Of a DNA stretch of 64,000 nucleotides, positions 1 to 13,100 are shown piece by piece. Source of the DNA: Jacaranda mimosifolia (taxonomy: Eukaryota; Streptophyta; Magnoliopsida; Lamiales; Bignoniaceae); assembly GCA_018894105.1 (NCBI GenBank), contig CM032119.1, positions 10,867,246 to 10,931,245 of the forward strand, written 5' to 3'. The notes under the pieces are model-generated. The model did not search any database, was not told the origin of the DNA, and was given only the letters and a program-made list of their open reading frames with translations. The position numbers were made by a program, and so were the translations under genes. Positions within the stretch are counted from its first letter, which is position 1, and the number at the start of each line of letters is the position of its first letter.

Positions 1-124
1 TTGCATATTAGTGAAAGAACAGAATTACTTATGGAACGCATATAATCATGCAACATCATAACTACAAATGGGCATTGCACACTATACTGACCACTTAGAG
101 TTCGGGTCGCATGCATTTAGGCAC

Positions 125-375
125 TTAAATATCACCAATTGAGGGCTCATAGAAGACGTTTGAATTCTCAACGATCGCCTTCATAGTGTCGTGTCGCTCC
201 TTGAGCTCATTAAGTTTCTTCCTTTCAAATTCTGTCGTGTATGGACGCTGAAAGTGGCGGCCAAGTTTGCTAGCTATGTTAGGCATGCAAATCTGTACTT
301 ACATTTCATTCGTCAGGTTGTCAATCGTGTTAGCATCCAGGAGTATATGCATGAAACGCTCCTCGATGTCAAGGC
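125..375 (-). pseudogene. Myb/SANT-like domain fragment (transposon-derived)
   Basis: Read on the minus strand, this stretch keeps one frame with a single internal stop. It carries a segment beginning ERFMHILLDAN and, after the stop, KLGRHFQRPYTTEFERKKL followed by LNELKERHDTMKAIVENS. The spacing resembles the Myb/SANT-like DNA-binding fold in the accessory protein (ORF1) of plant PIF/Harbinger transposons and related host proteins: an IA..LG...F core, then a basic L..LK.RH....K helix. A second, better Myb/SANT-like ORF lies at 2843-3812, so this may belong to another Harbinger copy or to a divergent exon of the same element. No start codon or complete domain is visible. The family match is inference from pattern; the internal stop is seen directly. 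Confidence 0.45.
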
Positions 376-583
376 CCCATATTATTTGCAACATCACTAT
401 TAGAATCATCAATTGATGCACCCGGACTTATACCTGCACGAGGTTGCAGACTAATTCCATAAAGAAATGTTGTTAAAAAAGCAACACATATAACATATTT
501 CACTACGTTACAAAATAGTACGGTACACCAATAAAAAGTCCTACGTTAGTACATGAACCTGGCAATTTCAACCTGGTGTGTAC

Positions 584-1015
584 TCATACAAATATTATCT
601 TAATTAAGACTACGAGTAGGAGCACCAAAACAATCAACAGAATACATATACAACAACAACATAAATGCAAAAGCAACATAGGCGCAGCCGGACATGCTGC
701 AAGAGATAATGTGGGCTGATCAGTGCACACTGAGCTATGCTCATCACATGGTGGGCCACCTATAGAGGTAACACTAGAGGAACCACCTGTAGATGTAGAG
801 GTGGCAAAAATAGCATGTGATGCAGCAGCACCGAATGGTTGACGCTGCGTATACATACCTGGTGCCTCACTACCTCGATCGTCAGCCCATATAAAGCTGC
901 ATGGGTGCTCAATGCCAGCAAGACATCTGAAAAAGTAACGTCTATAGCTTCTCTCAGTCCTGGCCATAAGTACTCGCATGGGGTCGGCGCACATGGGAAG
1001 ATCGAACCGTCTCAT
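584..1015 (-). CDS. Hypothetical ORF with GRF-type zinc-finger-like N-terminus
   Basis: This is an open frame of 143 residues. The N-terminal third has the order Cys-Ala-Asp-Pro, then RRYFFRC, then HPCSFIWADD. That resembles the GRF zinc finger pattern (C..., a Gly/Arg-rich F..C, then C.FF.W.D), which is common in plant transposon-derived proteins. The canonical CxCG start is not complete, because only one Cys is visible there. After residue 50 the protein is low complexity (Ser/Thr, then Cys/Leu/Ile/Val-rich), and the tail is probably not real coding sequence. It lies directly downstream of the Harbinger transposase pseudogene on the same strand and may be a late exon of that element. Alternative: a chance ORF. 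The GRF assignment is tentative. Confidence 0.35.
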   Translation of the reverse strand: MRRFDLPMCADPMRVLMARTERSYRRYFFRCLAGIEHPCSFIWADDRGSEAPGMYTQRQPFGAAASHAIFATSTSTGGSSSVTSIGGPPCDEHSSVCTDQPTLSLAACPAAPMLLLHLCCCCICILLIVLVLLLVVLIKIIFV

Positions 1016-1269
1016 CCTTCATGAAAACCATACCAAACATCTCATTACATGATTTACTAAACATGGCAACAACAATGTTCCGTACAAAATATTAAGTGAT
1101 GAAAAGAAGTTCTAAACTATTACATAGAGGAATAAACACACATACAACATGATAGGGTGCCATTAGGAATTCAATAAATACTCATTGATGCCTCTCCTCC
1201 CACATCCATTGTGCTAGACCATTATGAAATTTAAATTGTGCCTATATGTCTTGCTGGCTCAGGTGACCA

Positions 1270-2605
1270 TGGTGGTAGAAGGTCTCCCAGTCGGGGTCTG
1301 TTCAGGGTTTAGTGTCGCGAAAATGTCGTCATCATGGCTAAACTTATAGATGAAATTATGCACCGCACAACATGCAATGACAATATCAGTCTGTCAGGCC
1401 ACCATGTAGCTCGACATACCCTATGCTAAAATTGGAAATCGCTTCTTTAGAATCCCAAATGTACGTTCTATAGTATTCCTCAGTCTCGCGTGGCGATGGT
1501 TGAACAACTCCCTTGGACCAATATATGCGGGGGTACCATCAAATTGTTGGTGGTGGTACCAGGACTGCCTATATTGGGATAAGAAGCACATATAGTTTGT
1601 AAAGCCAGCATTGACGAGGTAATACTTGCCTAAGTGAGAAATGATGTGTTAGTGTAGTTTATGCAGTAGTTGAACAATATAAATTTGGTACGACACATAG
1701 ATACGAACATGTAACGTTATCACGATCAAAGCATGATACCTGGTGGTGGGAAGGGAAAGGCAGGATCACTTTGGATTGTGTTCAGCAACACTTGTGCATC
1801 ATTGGCACTCCCATCCCAACCCGTGTATACATATGTAAACATTTCGTTAAAATCAACAATCACAAGGATATTTTGGAAGACGTTTTCTTTTCGAGAACGA
1901 TATGCGTTCTGTATGCGAGCAGGTATCCAGGCACAGACCAATGTGCTATCGATTGCCCCCACCACACCCTACGGATGGAATGTGAATGGTTTAGGTATTC
2001 TAGTATATTAATGAATTAGTAGTATACTAAGAGTGAAAACTTCACATATTCAATACCTAAAAATATGGGAAGAAGTCGAGATTCGATTGAATCTGATTGC
2101 GCAACTCATTGAAGTTTGGGGGAGTGATGAGCTCAGGCACTAGCATATTAAGCGCCCTAAAGACACGGTATATATGGCGATGCACCATCTCCAAAGAGTG
2201 TTGGAAACATTCCATGGTATTCCTCTATCTCTAATGTGAGCTAACTGTCTGCATAAACATTGCAATCTCATCAGTAGGTGATACCCGACACTGTTGTGTT
2301 TGTGGTAGAAGCCCACAACTGGTTAATTTATGCACCAATCTCATGAATGTTGGCTTCGTCATGCGTATGTTATCGCAGAATCGCTCAGGATGACCATCCA
2401 TTATCTCACCAATCCAATCTACCCCTTGGAGCATAGATGTATTGCATGGCATTCTATCAATGTATAGATTAGGCAACAACACATCTACTATGAATAATAC
2501 ATCGTTAGTGCCGTCCGATACATCATTCCTAGGTGTACCAGGTAAGCCTTTGCTGAATTCAAATTCATCATCATGAGGTGGCATCGAGCTCGATCCACTA
2601 GCCAT
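1270..2605 (-). pseudogene. PIF/Harbinger (HARBI1-like) DDE transposase, degraded
   Basis: The transposase cuts and pastes Harbinger elements and would act in the nucleus. Coding blocks run along the minus strand. At 2605-2231 is an N-terminal domain with MPCNTSMLQGVDWIGEIMDGH and HPERFCDNIRMTKPTF, typical of plant HARBI1-like proteins. At about 2193-2065 is a block ending in NLDFFPYF. At 1965-1726 is MVGAIDSTLVCAWIPARIQN with YTGWDGSANDAQVL. At 1637-1270 are GKYYLVNAGFTNYMCFL, ELFNHRHARLRNTIERTFG and IVIACCAVHNFI. The three acidic residues of the DDE triad (GAID, NDAQ, IERTF) are all present, but the usual DGTH after the first Asp reads DSTL. Two in-frame stops interrupt the last block, after RFPILA and after SSYMVA, so the gene is dead. 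The likely intron between 2060 and 1985 has GT at its donor side. The family is secure; the exact exon edges are not. Confidence 0.85.
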
Positions 2606-2842
2606 TTATGTTAAGAAAACAGTTATCATACGCAATGTGAAATTTGACAAAGATACAATACATATTATTCTAGTACAAATCCATAGAATATGCGGTTACA
2701 TAATCATAAGTTAGTCAATTATAAGGTCGTACAAACCGAAGCAATAGTAAATAAAAAGGACAAGTGCAGAAGCCACAAACAATCAACAAAAGTACGTAAC
2801 AAGAGCTGATCGATGCGGGGAAAACAAAAAGTGGTAATATGT

Positions 2843-3812
2843 CTAGTTGCCTAGGGACTCAACCCAGAGGCACCGCTATCTGTCATCAAGCTGTAGGAAA
2901 AAGGTCCTCATTGTGGCACTCTGAAGAGAATTGATAACCCTTCCAAATAAGTGTTCTGGTAGGCCCTTAATATGCCTCAGTGTGTGAACACACTCGGGAA
3001 TGGAGGATTAGGCCCTCAAAGGGCCCAATCCTCTTGGACTTAGCATCCATCATGCCATCCCACTTGTTTAGGGCCTCCTCCAATCGATCTTGTCTTTCTT
3101 TGGCACAGAACTTCTTTTCTTTGCCCTGCCTCTGTCATGATGATCCCATCCCCTACGTACCGACTGTGTCATCAAAGTCGTCGCGTGATGAAGCTGATCG
3201 TTTTAACCCACTGGTACTGCCTCCGGTCATATTCTTGCTCCTACTTGTATTGCAATCTGTGGCTAGATGAGGTTGAGAAGCAGACCTAGCATTGGACCCG
3301 TGGTGACATTCTTGGAGAACATCTCTATACAATAATCATAATAGGGTAAGCCATGGTCCATCAATAAGGCATGGTCCGAGTGCTCCTATAGTACCAAAGA
3401 GAGCAATATTATACAAGTAATCAATAAAGATCTACAAAGATAAGACGATAGATATACCAAAAGCCAGTGGGCGATGCGGTCCTCGCTAACTGTGATCGTG
3501 TTTCGCTCGTAATCCCAGCCGTAACCTGTACCATTCATTATCAATGAATGAAACATTCATCACGATGCATGGAATCTATTCTATTTCTGCTTAAGCTGCT
3601 TCGCATTATACGTGTAAGAAGGTTGTAGCTCTACATTTTTCCTATGGCAAATCTTATTCCAGGTGTACACTAAGAACGTGGTGGAAAGAAGTTGACTAGC
3701 TTGGAATTTGTCATAGGCAAATTCGATTAACAATTTTTCATTAGCAAATGGCCATCGCACATATCCCGATCTACTACCCTTGGATTGCGTACTGTATGTG
3801 CTGCCATCGCTA
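2843..3812 (-). pseudogene. PIF/Harbinger ORF1, Myb/SANT-like DNA-binding protein, degraded
   Basis: The accessory protein of plant PIF/Harbinger elements binds the transposon ends together with the transposase. On the minus strand from about 3808 the translation has YVRWPFANEKLLIEFAYDKF, then TFLVYTWNKICHRKN and YTYNAKQLKQK. This is the Myb/SANT-like helix pattern, with a conserved Trp in each helix and a QLK.K end. Next come GTGYGWDYERNTITVSEDRI, then DHALLMDHGLPYYDYCIEMF and, near the end, LRHIKGLPEHLFGRVIN with FFLQLDDR. The order of these blocks matches the family. At least two stops (after QLKQK and after QLDDR) and probable frameshifts separate them. It lies just upstream of the transposase in the same orientation, as expected for one element. 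The family call is strong; the reading frame is broken. Confidence 0.75.
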
Positions 3813-4569
3813 TATGATAGGTTATGACCGTAAGGATCTATCTATTAACGAGTGTATAATATGACGTGCCTATAAGATTAGGAATATAGGAAAATATGAG
3901 CAATGTTAAATGAAATATATGCCATGCATATCAAGAGAAGGTGCAACATAGTATGCTTGTGCCAATACAGGTAGCACTTCTGGTGGGGGCTACCATTTAG
4001 ACTCATACATAAGCGTCATGTGTTCGATACATTTACCTCCTTGTTCATCTACTTTCAACTATGAAAGATCCACATACTAGTTCTTTAATTTAGTACCCCT
4101 GAGTTTAATATGCTATCCAAACTATCCTTATTTGTTACACATAGCAATTTTAATGAAATAGATCCAAACGAGTAAATGTTTTACATACTTCATTTATTTA
4201 ATTTGTATCACATGTTATATTTACTTTAAAGGTTCAAACATTTCAACAAATGTATTTGTAGGTATGGAAACAAAAGTATGTTTATATATACACACAAATA
4301 TATAGATATATGAGTTTATATATAAATAATATGTATTACATTTTACATATATATAGACATATATAAAATAACATATTTACAATTAACATAAAAGGTTCAT
4401 AGATAGTGCAACAATAGATATTATGTGATATATATTTAGGAGGCCACAATTATTTTTTTTTACAATTTTTTGCTCCTTTCTGTAAATACATTGTTGTATT
4501 ATTTTCAGTATACCATAAAAGAATATATATGTATGTATTCCTTTATAAAATTTAATATATATTTTTAAT
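3813..4569. other. AT-rich intergenic sequence without a recognisable gene
   Basis: No ORF with a recognisable domain is seen on either strand. Base composition becomes strongly AT-rich from about 4080, leading into the minisatellite that follows. The end of the Harbinger element probably lies in or near this stretch, but no convincing terminal inverted repeat with a TTA/TAA duplication was found. Confidence 0.5.
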
Positions 4570-5340
4570 ATATAGAATATCACATTCGTGGATTCAAATA
4601 TAGTGTATATATAAATAAATAAATATATTACTTATTTATATATAAACTATATACATTTAGTGCGTTATTTTTTTATTATTAGTTTTGTACTATATTACAT
4701 AATACTTTACATATTTATATATAGTGTATATATATATATATATAATATTTTACTTATTTATATATGAATAATATACAGGTTATGTATTAATATATTTTTT
4801 TAATACTTTTGTATTATATTACAAAATATTTCCCGATTATAGTTAGTTTATATACAAATTAATACGTTACTTCGTTATATATATATATAATAAACATTGT
4901 ACATATTAATTTTTTTTATTAAATACTTTTGCATTATATTACTTGATACTTTACATATTTATATATTGTAAATATACATATAAATATATTATTTATTTAT
5001 ATATATAATATACATTTTATGTGTTAGTTCTTTTTATTTATAACTTTGTATGATATAACATTATAGTTTATTTATTTATATATAGTTTATGTACAAACAA
5101 ATAAAATACTTATATATATACATATATATTTATAACATACATTGTATGAATTAATTTTACTTATTAATTACTTTTGCATTAGATTACTTGATACTTTACA
5201 TATTTATATATAGTTTACATACGAATAAATATATTATTTACATATCTAATATACATTGTTTGTGTTAATTTTTTTTATTTACTACTTTTCTATTATATTA
5301 CATAATAGTTTACATATCCACTATATTTTATTATATTTTA
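4570..5340. repeat. AT-rich minisatellite, ~120-bp unit, about six copies
   Basis: A recognisable core (TT-G-ATTATATTAC then TTTACATATTTATATATAGT) recurs near 4685, 4808, 4930, 5047, 5173 and 5290, a spacing of 117-126 bp. Between cores each unit carries a long TATATA tract and a TTTTTTATT block. The copies are diverged by point changes and short AT indels. ORFs in this stretch are low-complexity artefacts. Confidence 0.7.
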
Positions 5341-8300
5341 TGATTATATATTTGATTTCGGTTTTCATACTGTTGAAGCTCACGATTTTTATTATGCTTT
5401 TTTTTTTCCCAATTTATCATTCATATATTGGTTCATCTTGGTAAGTATCATTTTATATTTTATATTGGTGTATATTATCTATAAATTGCCATCACATATA
5501 GGTATTATATATTTATACTCAGGCCGCAATACGATAAGAATTTTTTTTTTATTTAGACAAATTGTTAATTCATCTGTAACTAGTAAATATTTGAAGATGA
5601 TTATAAAATGTGTGACTTAATTACATCGAAAGAATGGTTCAAGAGTTTGATACGGTGAAAAATACTAATAGGGGTAACTACAACCTCATCCATTCTACAA
5701 TTACACCTTCATCTGCCATTTGTATATTGTAAACAATCGACCTCATTTAATTGCATATTGTGCCATAATAATTGCACATTCACATTAGAATGTTAAATGA
5801 AAATATTAGTACAATCATAAGAATTTTAATTACCACATAATAAAACCAACACTTTATTAAGGTAGATCTTAATTACAAACCAATATTGCTATACATGTGG
5901 AATGGAAACAGTATAAAGCTTAGGACTTCATAGCACTTTATACATTAAAGGGGGAAGCTCAATTTCATACAACATACTCCTTTAGGTTCATAGTAAAAAG
6001 GAAGGTACTAAACTGCCAAACTAATTCATGGCCATCTGCCTATATGTCACAATCTGCCAACATAAGCTATGGGGGCATACATCATTATTACAGCAACCAT
6101 CCAACATGACATGGTGAATAAAATTCGGTCGGGGTATTCAATCTACTTAAAAGAGGGAAGAAAGAAGGAAAATGTGAGATGGAGACTATTGGGACCACAC
6201 CAATATGAAATGATGTCATCCTGCTCATTGTTTCATCTCTTAAATTGTTTCTCTTGTGGTCACTCCCATACATCCAAAACCCCAATCCTAAGGGTCGGAT
6301 GTGTGCTACACTACCCCCTAACACCATAACTTAACCAACGTATCTAGAAACTACAACAGACACAACCCAAGTGACAAGGAGAGTACGCATGCATTTCTAT
6401 CAACGAAATGATAGAAATGTACACCATTGTGGCTGGATTTCAAAAAATGCATTTTGACGCGAGCTAGTGTAAGTACACTAGGATGTACAACTATCCTCAA
6501 GTATCAGAACCCCATGCTGTTAACACTAAAAAATGTATGCTGCATATTTACACACAAATTGTTGATGGCGAAAAATAACGAAGACTCAATTCGGAAAAAG
6601 CAATATGGGGGGTTTTTAAAAAGAAAAAAAAATAAAAATTTTCTGTACCAATGGGCTGACAGAAATAGACTTAAGGAATGACCACAAGTTCAAAACTCCT
6701 CCCAGACTGACTTAAGGCAACATAATTGACTCAACTGCTATATTCCAGGATACTAGTTAAACTACCATATAGTTATGTAAGCATGGTAGCCACTAAAAAG
6801 GAGGCCAACATTAGCGTGCACATCGTTATAACCCAACGTTGTGCTAGGTGAAGTAGCTTTAATAGTTGTAAATTTCACTTACAATAAGTGATGTGTTGGA
6901 AACATTCATTCAAATGAACAATAATAAATAGTCACCATGGGGAAATGACTTACTTCTCCATTTTTGGCATGGAGAAACCCCAAGCATGGTGCTAGACAAG
7001 CTTCATAGGTCATTGGGGCTCACGATTCTCATGAATGTAATGACTAGCAGAATATAACATGTTGAACACTCAATAAATAATCACAACACGTAAAATATGC
7101 ATAATGGTATTTAATGCAAAGCTAGACCTTATTACAGCCATGTAGTCACACATATTCACTCAAGAGATCAATAAATGAGAACATATGAATGAGAAACACA
7201 AGAAATACATAACAGTAACTAGTATAGCACCAACTTACTAATGAGCTAGAACAGGTTGGGATGGGAGAATGTATTGGAGGACTGGATAGGGGCTGGAACG
7301 TGGTGCTTTATATGGAGAAGTTGTCCCTAGAACCACTTACAAAAGAAGCTGTTTGGAAGAGTTTAATCAATGATAGAAAAAGCTTATATTTGAAGGAACT
7401 AAAATGACACTACTGAGGGATTGCTTGCTAGTGATTGGATTTACCTACCATTTTTGATAGTTCTACTTTCAGACAGGATGATTGGTGGAACTTTGCTTGG
7501 ACAATGGAGGGATAGCTCACAAAGTTTAGTAAAGCAACATATTTATTAGACAGGATATTTTCTTGAAATGGTAGTGTGGTAGTGTGCAAGTGTGGAGGAC
7601 AATATGAGAGGAATATGTTCATTTATAGGTGGTGAGAAGAGTCATGGGCAAGTTGTGCATCACAAAGTTGAAGTAGTTGAAATAGTGTAATGAATGACTA
7701 CCCCTACAAACAAACAAAAAAATACAGAATTTGAGGCCCAAAAGCAGTCAATAAGCTATGAGAAAATACAAAACAACCAATGGAATGGACAGAGGGAATC
7801 CATCACACAGTAACAAGCTGCAGCCTTAAGTTAAAGCTAATCTGGCATACAGTCAACCCAGCCAAGCAAGATTGACACATATATGTGGTACAATCACATG
7901 TAGAGATGCTGTGGAAAAAAAAAAATTGACACAAAAGATGTGTTTAAATGCTTGGGCATGTTCCCCACTGGTGCAACTCAAAATGCTAATTAAGATCAAC
8001 TGCACAGACATACAACTGTGCACACAGAGGCAATAATACATACTCAGAATTAACCTAAAGTAGTACAAACTTCGCACAAGAAAAAACTAAACTAGAAACA
8101 AAAAAGCTGGCATAAGGGATTAGTCCACATGCAATTTCGACTAGCAAACAATAACTACAACCCAGACTACGGTCTCAACCCAACAAGAACTTCATAATCG
8201 CATAATACATCACAAAGTACAACATAAAAGCATAACTTTAGGGCAATACAAATGGGAGAAAAGGGGGGAACAAACCAAGAAATCTAACTGCGACTTAAAG

Positions 8301-9420
8301 ACACAAAAATAAAAAAAAATCAAAATTTATACGCAGTAGATTATGAGAACCCCAAAATCCCTCTTGCAACCTATAACTTGAGTAAATTTAACTTACAATC
8401 AAATTCAATCAAACGGTATTAATAAAGCTAGAATGAAAGATACATGCACCCATCTAGAATCGCAATTGGCTTCTAAAAATCCATGCTCACCCAGACCATT
8501 TTCTGATCCCAACCCAATAATAGTGAAATCGATGTAGTGATATCGTTTTGGGGCCACTAAAAAAACGTAGAAGACAACAAACATAGAGAGGACCCCAAAA
8601 AAAAGACAAGACCACAAAATCGAGACACCATAGAGTTAAAGATTTTAAGACAGAAACCCTAAATGGCCTAAAACATTTTGCCCCCACTTCGATCAGGGCC
8701 AACAACTATCGAAATAAGAGGATAACTTACCAAGACCTGATACCTCCGCAGGCCAAAAAACAGCAAACATCCAAAAATTAGACCATGACGTTGCATGTTG
8801 TGGCCAAAACAACCTTCATCAGAGTTTAATTTCCATAGGAACATCCTATGTTAGCAATTCATCCGTGAATCCGTTCGACTACACCCACAAAATTGGATTC
8901 CCTCCCCTATCGGTGGGATCTCATACATATCGATTTCCCCCACACAATAGTTGGGAAAGATTCTTATTCCAAACCTGTATTAGAAAATGCACAATAACAA
9001 ACACATCTCGTACACCCCAGGTTCCATTTCACCCCATAATACACACGAAACCAAATCAACACACAACATCACTGTGAAACAAGGAAAACCCATCGGCGTG
9101 TATTTTTGGAAAACAATTGCCAAAGAATTTGTTTGGCATCGAATGTTTCACGGCTTCATTTGGGTTTTTTAAGGCAACAAACCATTTGTAAATACATATC
9201 GCATTGGAGGAGAAGCAGATGCGTCTATGGTTATGGGGAAAAGAGAACGGTGAAAGAGGTAGAGGGGAGAGAGAGAGGGAGAGACATGTGAAAAGGGACA
9301 GCAGCAGTGATAGCAGCTAGGCATGGGGGAAAGTGAAATAGAGAAGCAATTTTGAGATTATGGGGGTTAGGTAAGGGTGTTTTGGGAATAAATAGTATAG
9401 ATAATGAAGTGGAAATTTTT
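5341..9420. other. Intergenic stretch, no supportable gene
   Basis: About 4 kb was read on both strands. ORFs up to ~86 residues occur but have no recognisable domain, no consistent splice-site neighbours and low-complexity composition, so I do not call genes. A purine-rich GAGAGG segment lies near 9255-9290. The sequence could be the decayed interior of an old transposon next to the Harbinger remnant, but nothing diagnostic was seen. Confidence 0.5.
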
Positions 9421-9484
9421 GGATATGTTTGGACTTGTTCTGGGAGAACAACGACGTTCCCCCAGAATGCTCCTAAACATAACC
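9421..9484. repeat. 64-nt imperfect palindrome
   Basis: The segment starts GGATATGTTTGGACTTGTTC and ends in its approximate reverse complement, GAATGCTCCTAAACATAACC. The two arms meet at AGAACAACGACGTTC. The outer sequence (GG-TATGTTTGG) resembles PIF/Harbinger terminal repeats. It could form a hairpin in single-stranded DNA or RNA, and may be a fold-back remnant of a MITE. Confidence 0.7.
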
Positions 9485-9985
9485 ATAGTTTTAAAACTAT
9501 TGAACAACAATAATTTTAAACATATGCCAACAATTTAAAAATTTTTAAACAATTTTAACATATGCTAATAGTTTTAAAATTGTTCAATAATTTTACTATC
9601 CAACAGTTTAAAATAATATTATTTTAAAACTATTGAACTACAAACTTTTAACATATGCCAACATCAGCAATATGAAGTCTTAAAAATTTTAATGTTTTAA
9701 ACATCAATTTTAGAGATGGGAGTTACGGATTTTACAAAATGTAAGGGCATTAGAGTAATTCATTCAAAATTCTTCTTTGGGCAACTATTAATATTATGGA
9801 GGATTATTGCTGAGTGCTGATTGTTCACAAATGATTGTGGTTTGCACTTGCATGCAATACATGTGTGTCTATGTGAGGAGGATGTCGCATTCATGACTTT
9901 CTCAACTTTAGATTGGAGTTGACAACTAGCACGTTAAGGAAAGGGAAAGAAAAGTTGGACGAGTAGAAAAAAGAAAAAACAATGT
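9485..9985. other. Spacer with short AT-rich repeats
   Basis: Between 9485 and 9680 the phrase TTTTAAACATATGCCAACA and variants recur three times, with inverted copies of AGTTTTAAAACTATTGAAC among them. The rest, up to 9985, shows no gene. Confidence 0.45.
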
Positions 9986-10169
9986 GTGCATCGGAGTGGA
10001 GCTCAAGAGGTTTGTCTTCGCTTTTGTGCGGTAATTTGGCCCCAAACTCATCATTCATCAATTATATGGCTAGAGAGCAATAACATTCTCTTTTGGATGG
10101 ACTACTTATTGGTATTGCCAAGGGAATTTTGGTTGATTAATGTAGATGGTGAAATAGTGGATTCATGTA

Positions 10170-13100
10170 GGAATACAATGAAATTAAAGGCTTTGCCCAA
10201 GGGGATTAGATTCTGGCTGATAGATGAGGGGCTTGTGAACCATTATCTGAGGCTCAGGATTAACGGTCGTCATTCTGCCATTGAACTCATGCAGGAGGTT
10301 GACGTTTGTAAATGGGAGCTATGGGATCTTTCTGGTATATATGCCTTCTTCATCTATCTAGTTGCTACTTGTATGTCTATTACATGATTCTTATACTCAG
10401 TATTATTGGACATTCCTCTTATCTTGTCTTTTAAGCCCATTAATTATTTTAGTTATGCATTAATCAATCAACTTTTTATCTTTATCTTCATAGGTTACTG
10501 ATTCTTGTAGCTTCAAGTAGTTTTTCAATCGTATAAATTATTACTTTATCAAATGTAGTCCATTATTATGATATTTTTCTCAATTTGGAGACTCTGGTAG
10601 GAAAAAAAAACTATTACTTAATAATCACTAATCTAATAATAAAATAAGTTCAAAGGATGCATGCATAATGTCCATACATTGTATATACGTGACCACAAAA
10701 CTTTAATTTAAAAAAATATTAGAATTTAATAAATTAAACATTAAGAATTCTAGCTAAATCCATTAAAATGTTATATTTAATTATTATTTAGAAAAATAGT
10801 TAGATTGAAATTTATTTGAGTGAAATAGTAATATGCCTAATTATGGACAGAAAGAAATAATTTTGTTATGGATTTGCTTCACTAAATAATAATATTTTCT
10901 ATTAAGATCCACATATTGAGTATTTTGTGAACATAATGGTCTAGATGTAATTGGCTAACAACTTATACGCTATAAACAATTGCAATTAAGATACGAGGCG
11001 AAAGTTGTAATATTTCTTGATAAAGGCACAAATTTGAATTGATTAATAACTTATATGACTAAAAACATACTAGGCCTAAAATATGGGACCAAAAAAATTG
11101 CAATTCTTCCCTTTCCAAGGTATGTATCACTCACTTTTTCTGACAATTATATATAGAATTTATTCTGTTTTCCTTATGCCAAAATATATGATTCCAGTGT
11201 TTTCTCCTCTACACATTTTTGTGGTAGTGCGTGCATGGGAGTGTTTATTCATGTAAAGTTGTGGGGGAGGATTAGCTTCCGTAAATACTAAGATTCATCT
11301 TATAAAATCTAGTACAAGTAAACAAATTAGAATATCAAGGTATTTTGATATACATTAGAGAAATATATGGAAAGATGTACCTATAATATGATAAGAATAT
11401 AGTGGATTGATCGAGAGAGAGTTATGCCTCTACCTTTATTCTAGAATAACCTTTATAGACTAAGAGAAGTAATTCTTAAGACTTGGAGTCCCAAACAATC
11501 ACCATATAAGAAATAGATGATATGCTAGTAGGCCATACCAATGTGTCTCCAAATGGTGCCTAGTTGCTACTAAAGCAAGGATATTTTTTTTACTACAATA
11601 GTCCAGGACTGGGGAAGCATGGGAATGAGACTAAGAGCTTATAAGAGTTTATTAGGACAAGTGATCTTAACAAATACCCAAAGAAGTCTCCTAAAACAAT
11701 CGTACAAAATTCAAAAATAAAAAATCTTACTTTTCTAAAAGAGTTGTGTGCATAGTGGAGTTGAAATTGCTGCCCCATCTGAGAATTTATGTTTTACTTA
11801 AACAATGATGCCATGCACGACATCATTGGCATTGAGCAAGGAATGCTCCTAGATGTTTTTGACTGAAATTAGATAACATATGCTTTAGTTCATGTTTGAA
11901 ACTAGCACACTTCAACAAATGATCATTCTATTTTGACCCCAGGGAAGAAATTTTTGTGGCACATAATTTTGTTCTTATATTTCATGCATTCTTTCTTCAT
12001 GAACTAATGTGGAGTGGAGTAATAAAATGCATTTGGATGGGCCTCTTATACATTGGGTGAGGGTGAATTGGATTATGTTGAAGTCTTACGGTTTATGCCT
12101 TATCTATAAAAAATTGAAATTTAGCTTCACTATACACATATTTTTGTTTTGTTCTATTGCATGAGCAAGTGAAAAACAAACCTTTTTATAGCACTCTCTG
12201 TGATAAAATCTAATGACCATGAATGGTTTTTCTTTTGGCCCCGTGATAAAAAGTATCCAAATGGGCATCGCTCTAATCAGGCCACTGAACTTGGTTGTTG
12301 GAAAGCTACAGAAAAGGATCGTACTATAAAATCCCTCAAATCAATATTTTAGGTTGCTTTAATTCCCCTTAATCGGCATAATGAAGACTCTAGTTTTTAC
12401 AGAGGTCATGCTCCCAAGGATTAATATATGAATTAGATAATGTATGACTATTGTGCCACTAAACCAGAGCTTGATGGCATTGGCCCTGGACAGATCAATA
12501 GTAATATCCCCTTTTTCTTTCTTTAGATGCACACAGACACACTCACGGACACATACAAACATGCGGACCCAAAGACAAAACAGACACTTATTATTTTCAT
12601 GTTTCATGGTGATAGTAACTTTTTTTCCTCTGTTAAATATTTTCTATGGCAATGTGAAAAGTAACTCACCCTCATGTCAATTTTATTTTGATCAGCAAAA
12701 GGTTGTCTACTGTCACTATGATATTTGTTGTTTGATTTAATGTTTAGCATCTCACAGTGGTTACTTGGAGATAAATTTTTGCTTCTAAGTAGGGCCTTCA
12801 GAATTCAAATTGATTATTATTTGTAGATGTATACACTTCTCCAGGCCAATGTGTTAAATATATATGGAATCCTTGCTTCATTTTAAAATCATATTCCATC
12901 TGCATCAATTGTTTGCCATAGTGTCTATTCGAGTATTATCTAATTGAATGTGCACTTTCCTAAATTAAACTCTAGGTTGACCATTCTTTGCAAGCCTAGT
13001 GCTATCAACTTAGTTTTCCCTTTGCACCTATTACTTCTTACATTCTTGAAGTTAAAGATCATGGTGGAGAACTATGAATGCAATCCATTGAAGTTTCACT

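Noticed and set aside
191..403. Plus-strand 70-codon ORF
   Set aside because: The opposite strand carries the Myb/SANT-like pattern in this stretch; the plus frame has no recognisable features.
1733..2019. Plus-strand ORFs opposite the Harbinger transposase
   Set aside because: Antisense shadows of the transposase catalytic block.
8405..8705. Overlapping hydrophobic ORFs on the minus strand
   Set aside because: Two frames overlap, neither has a recognisable membrane-protein family pattern, and the sequence has ordinary intergenic composition.
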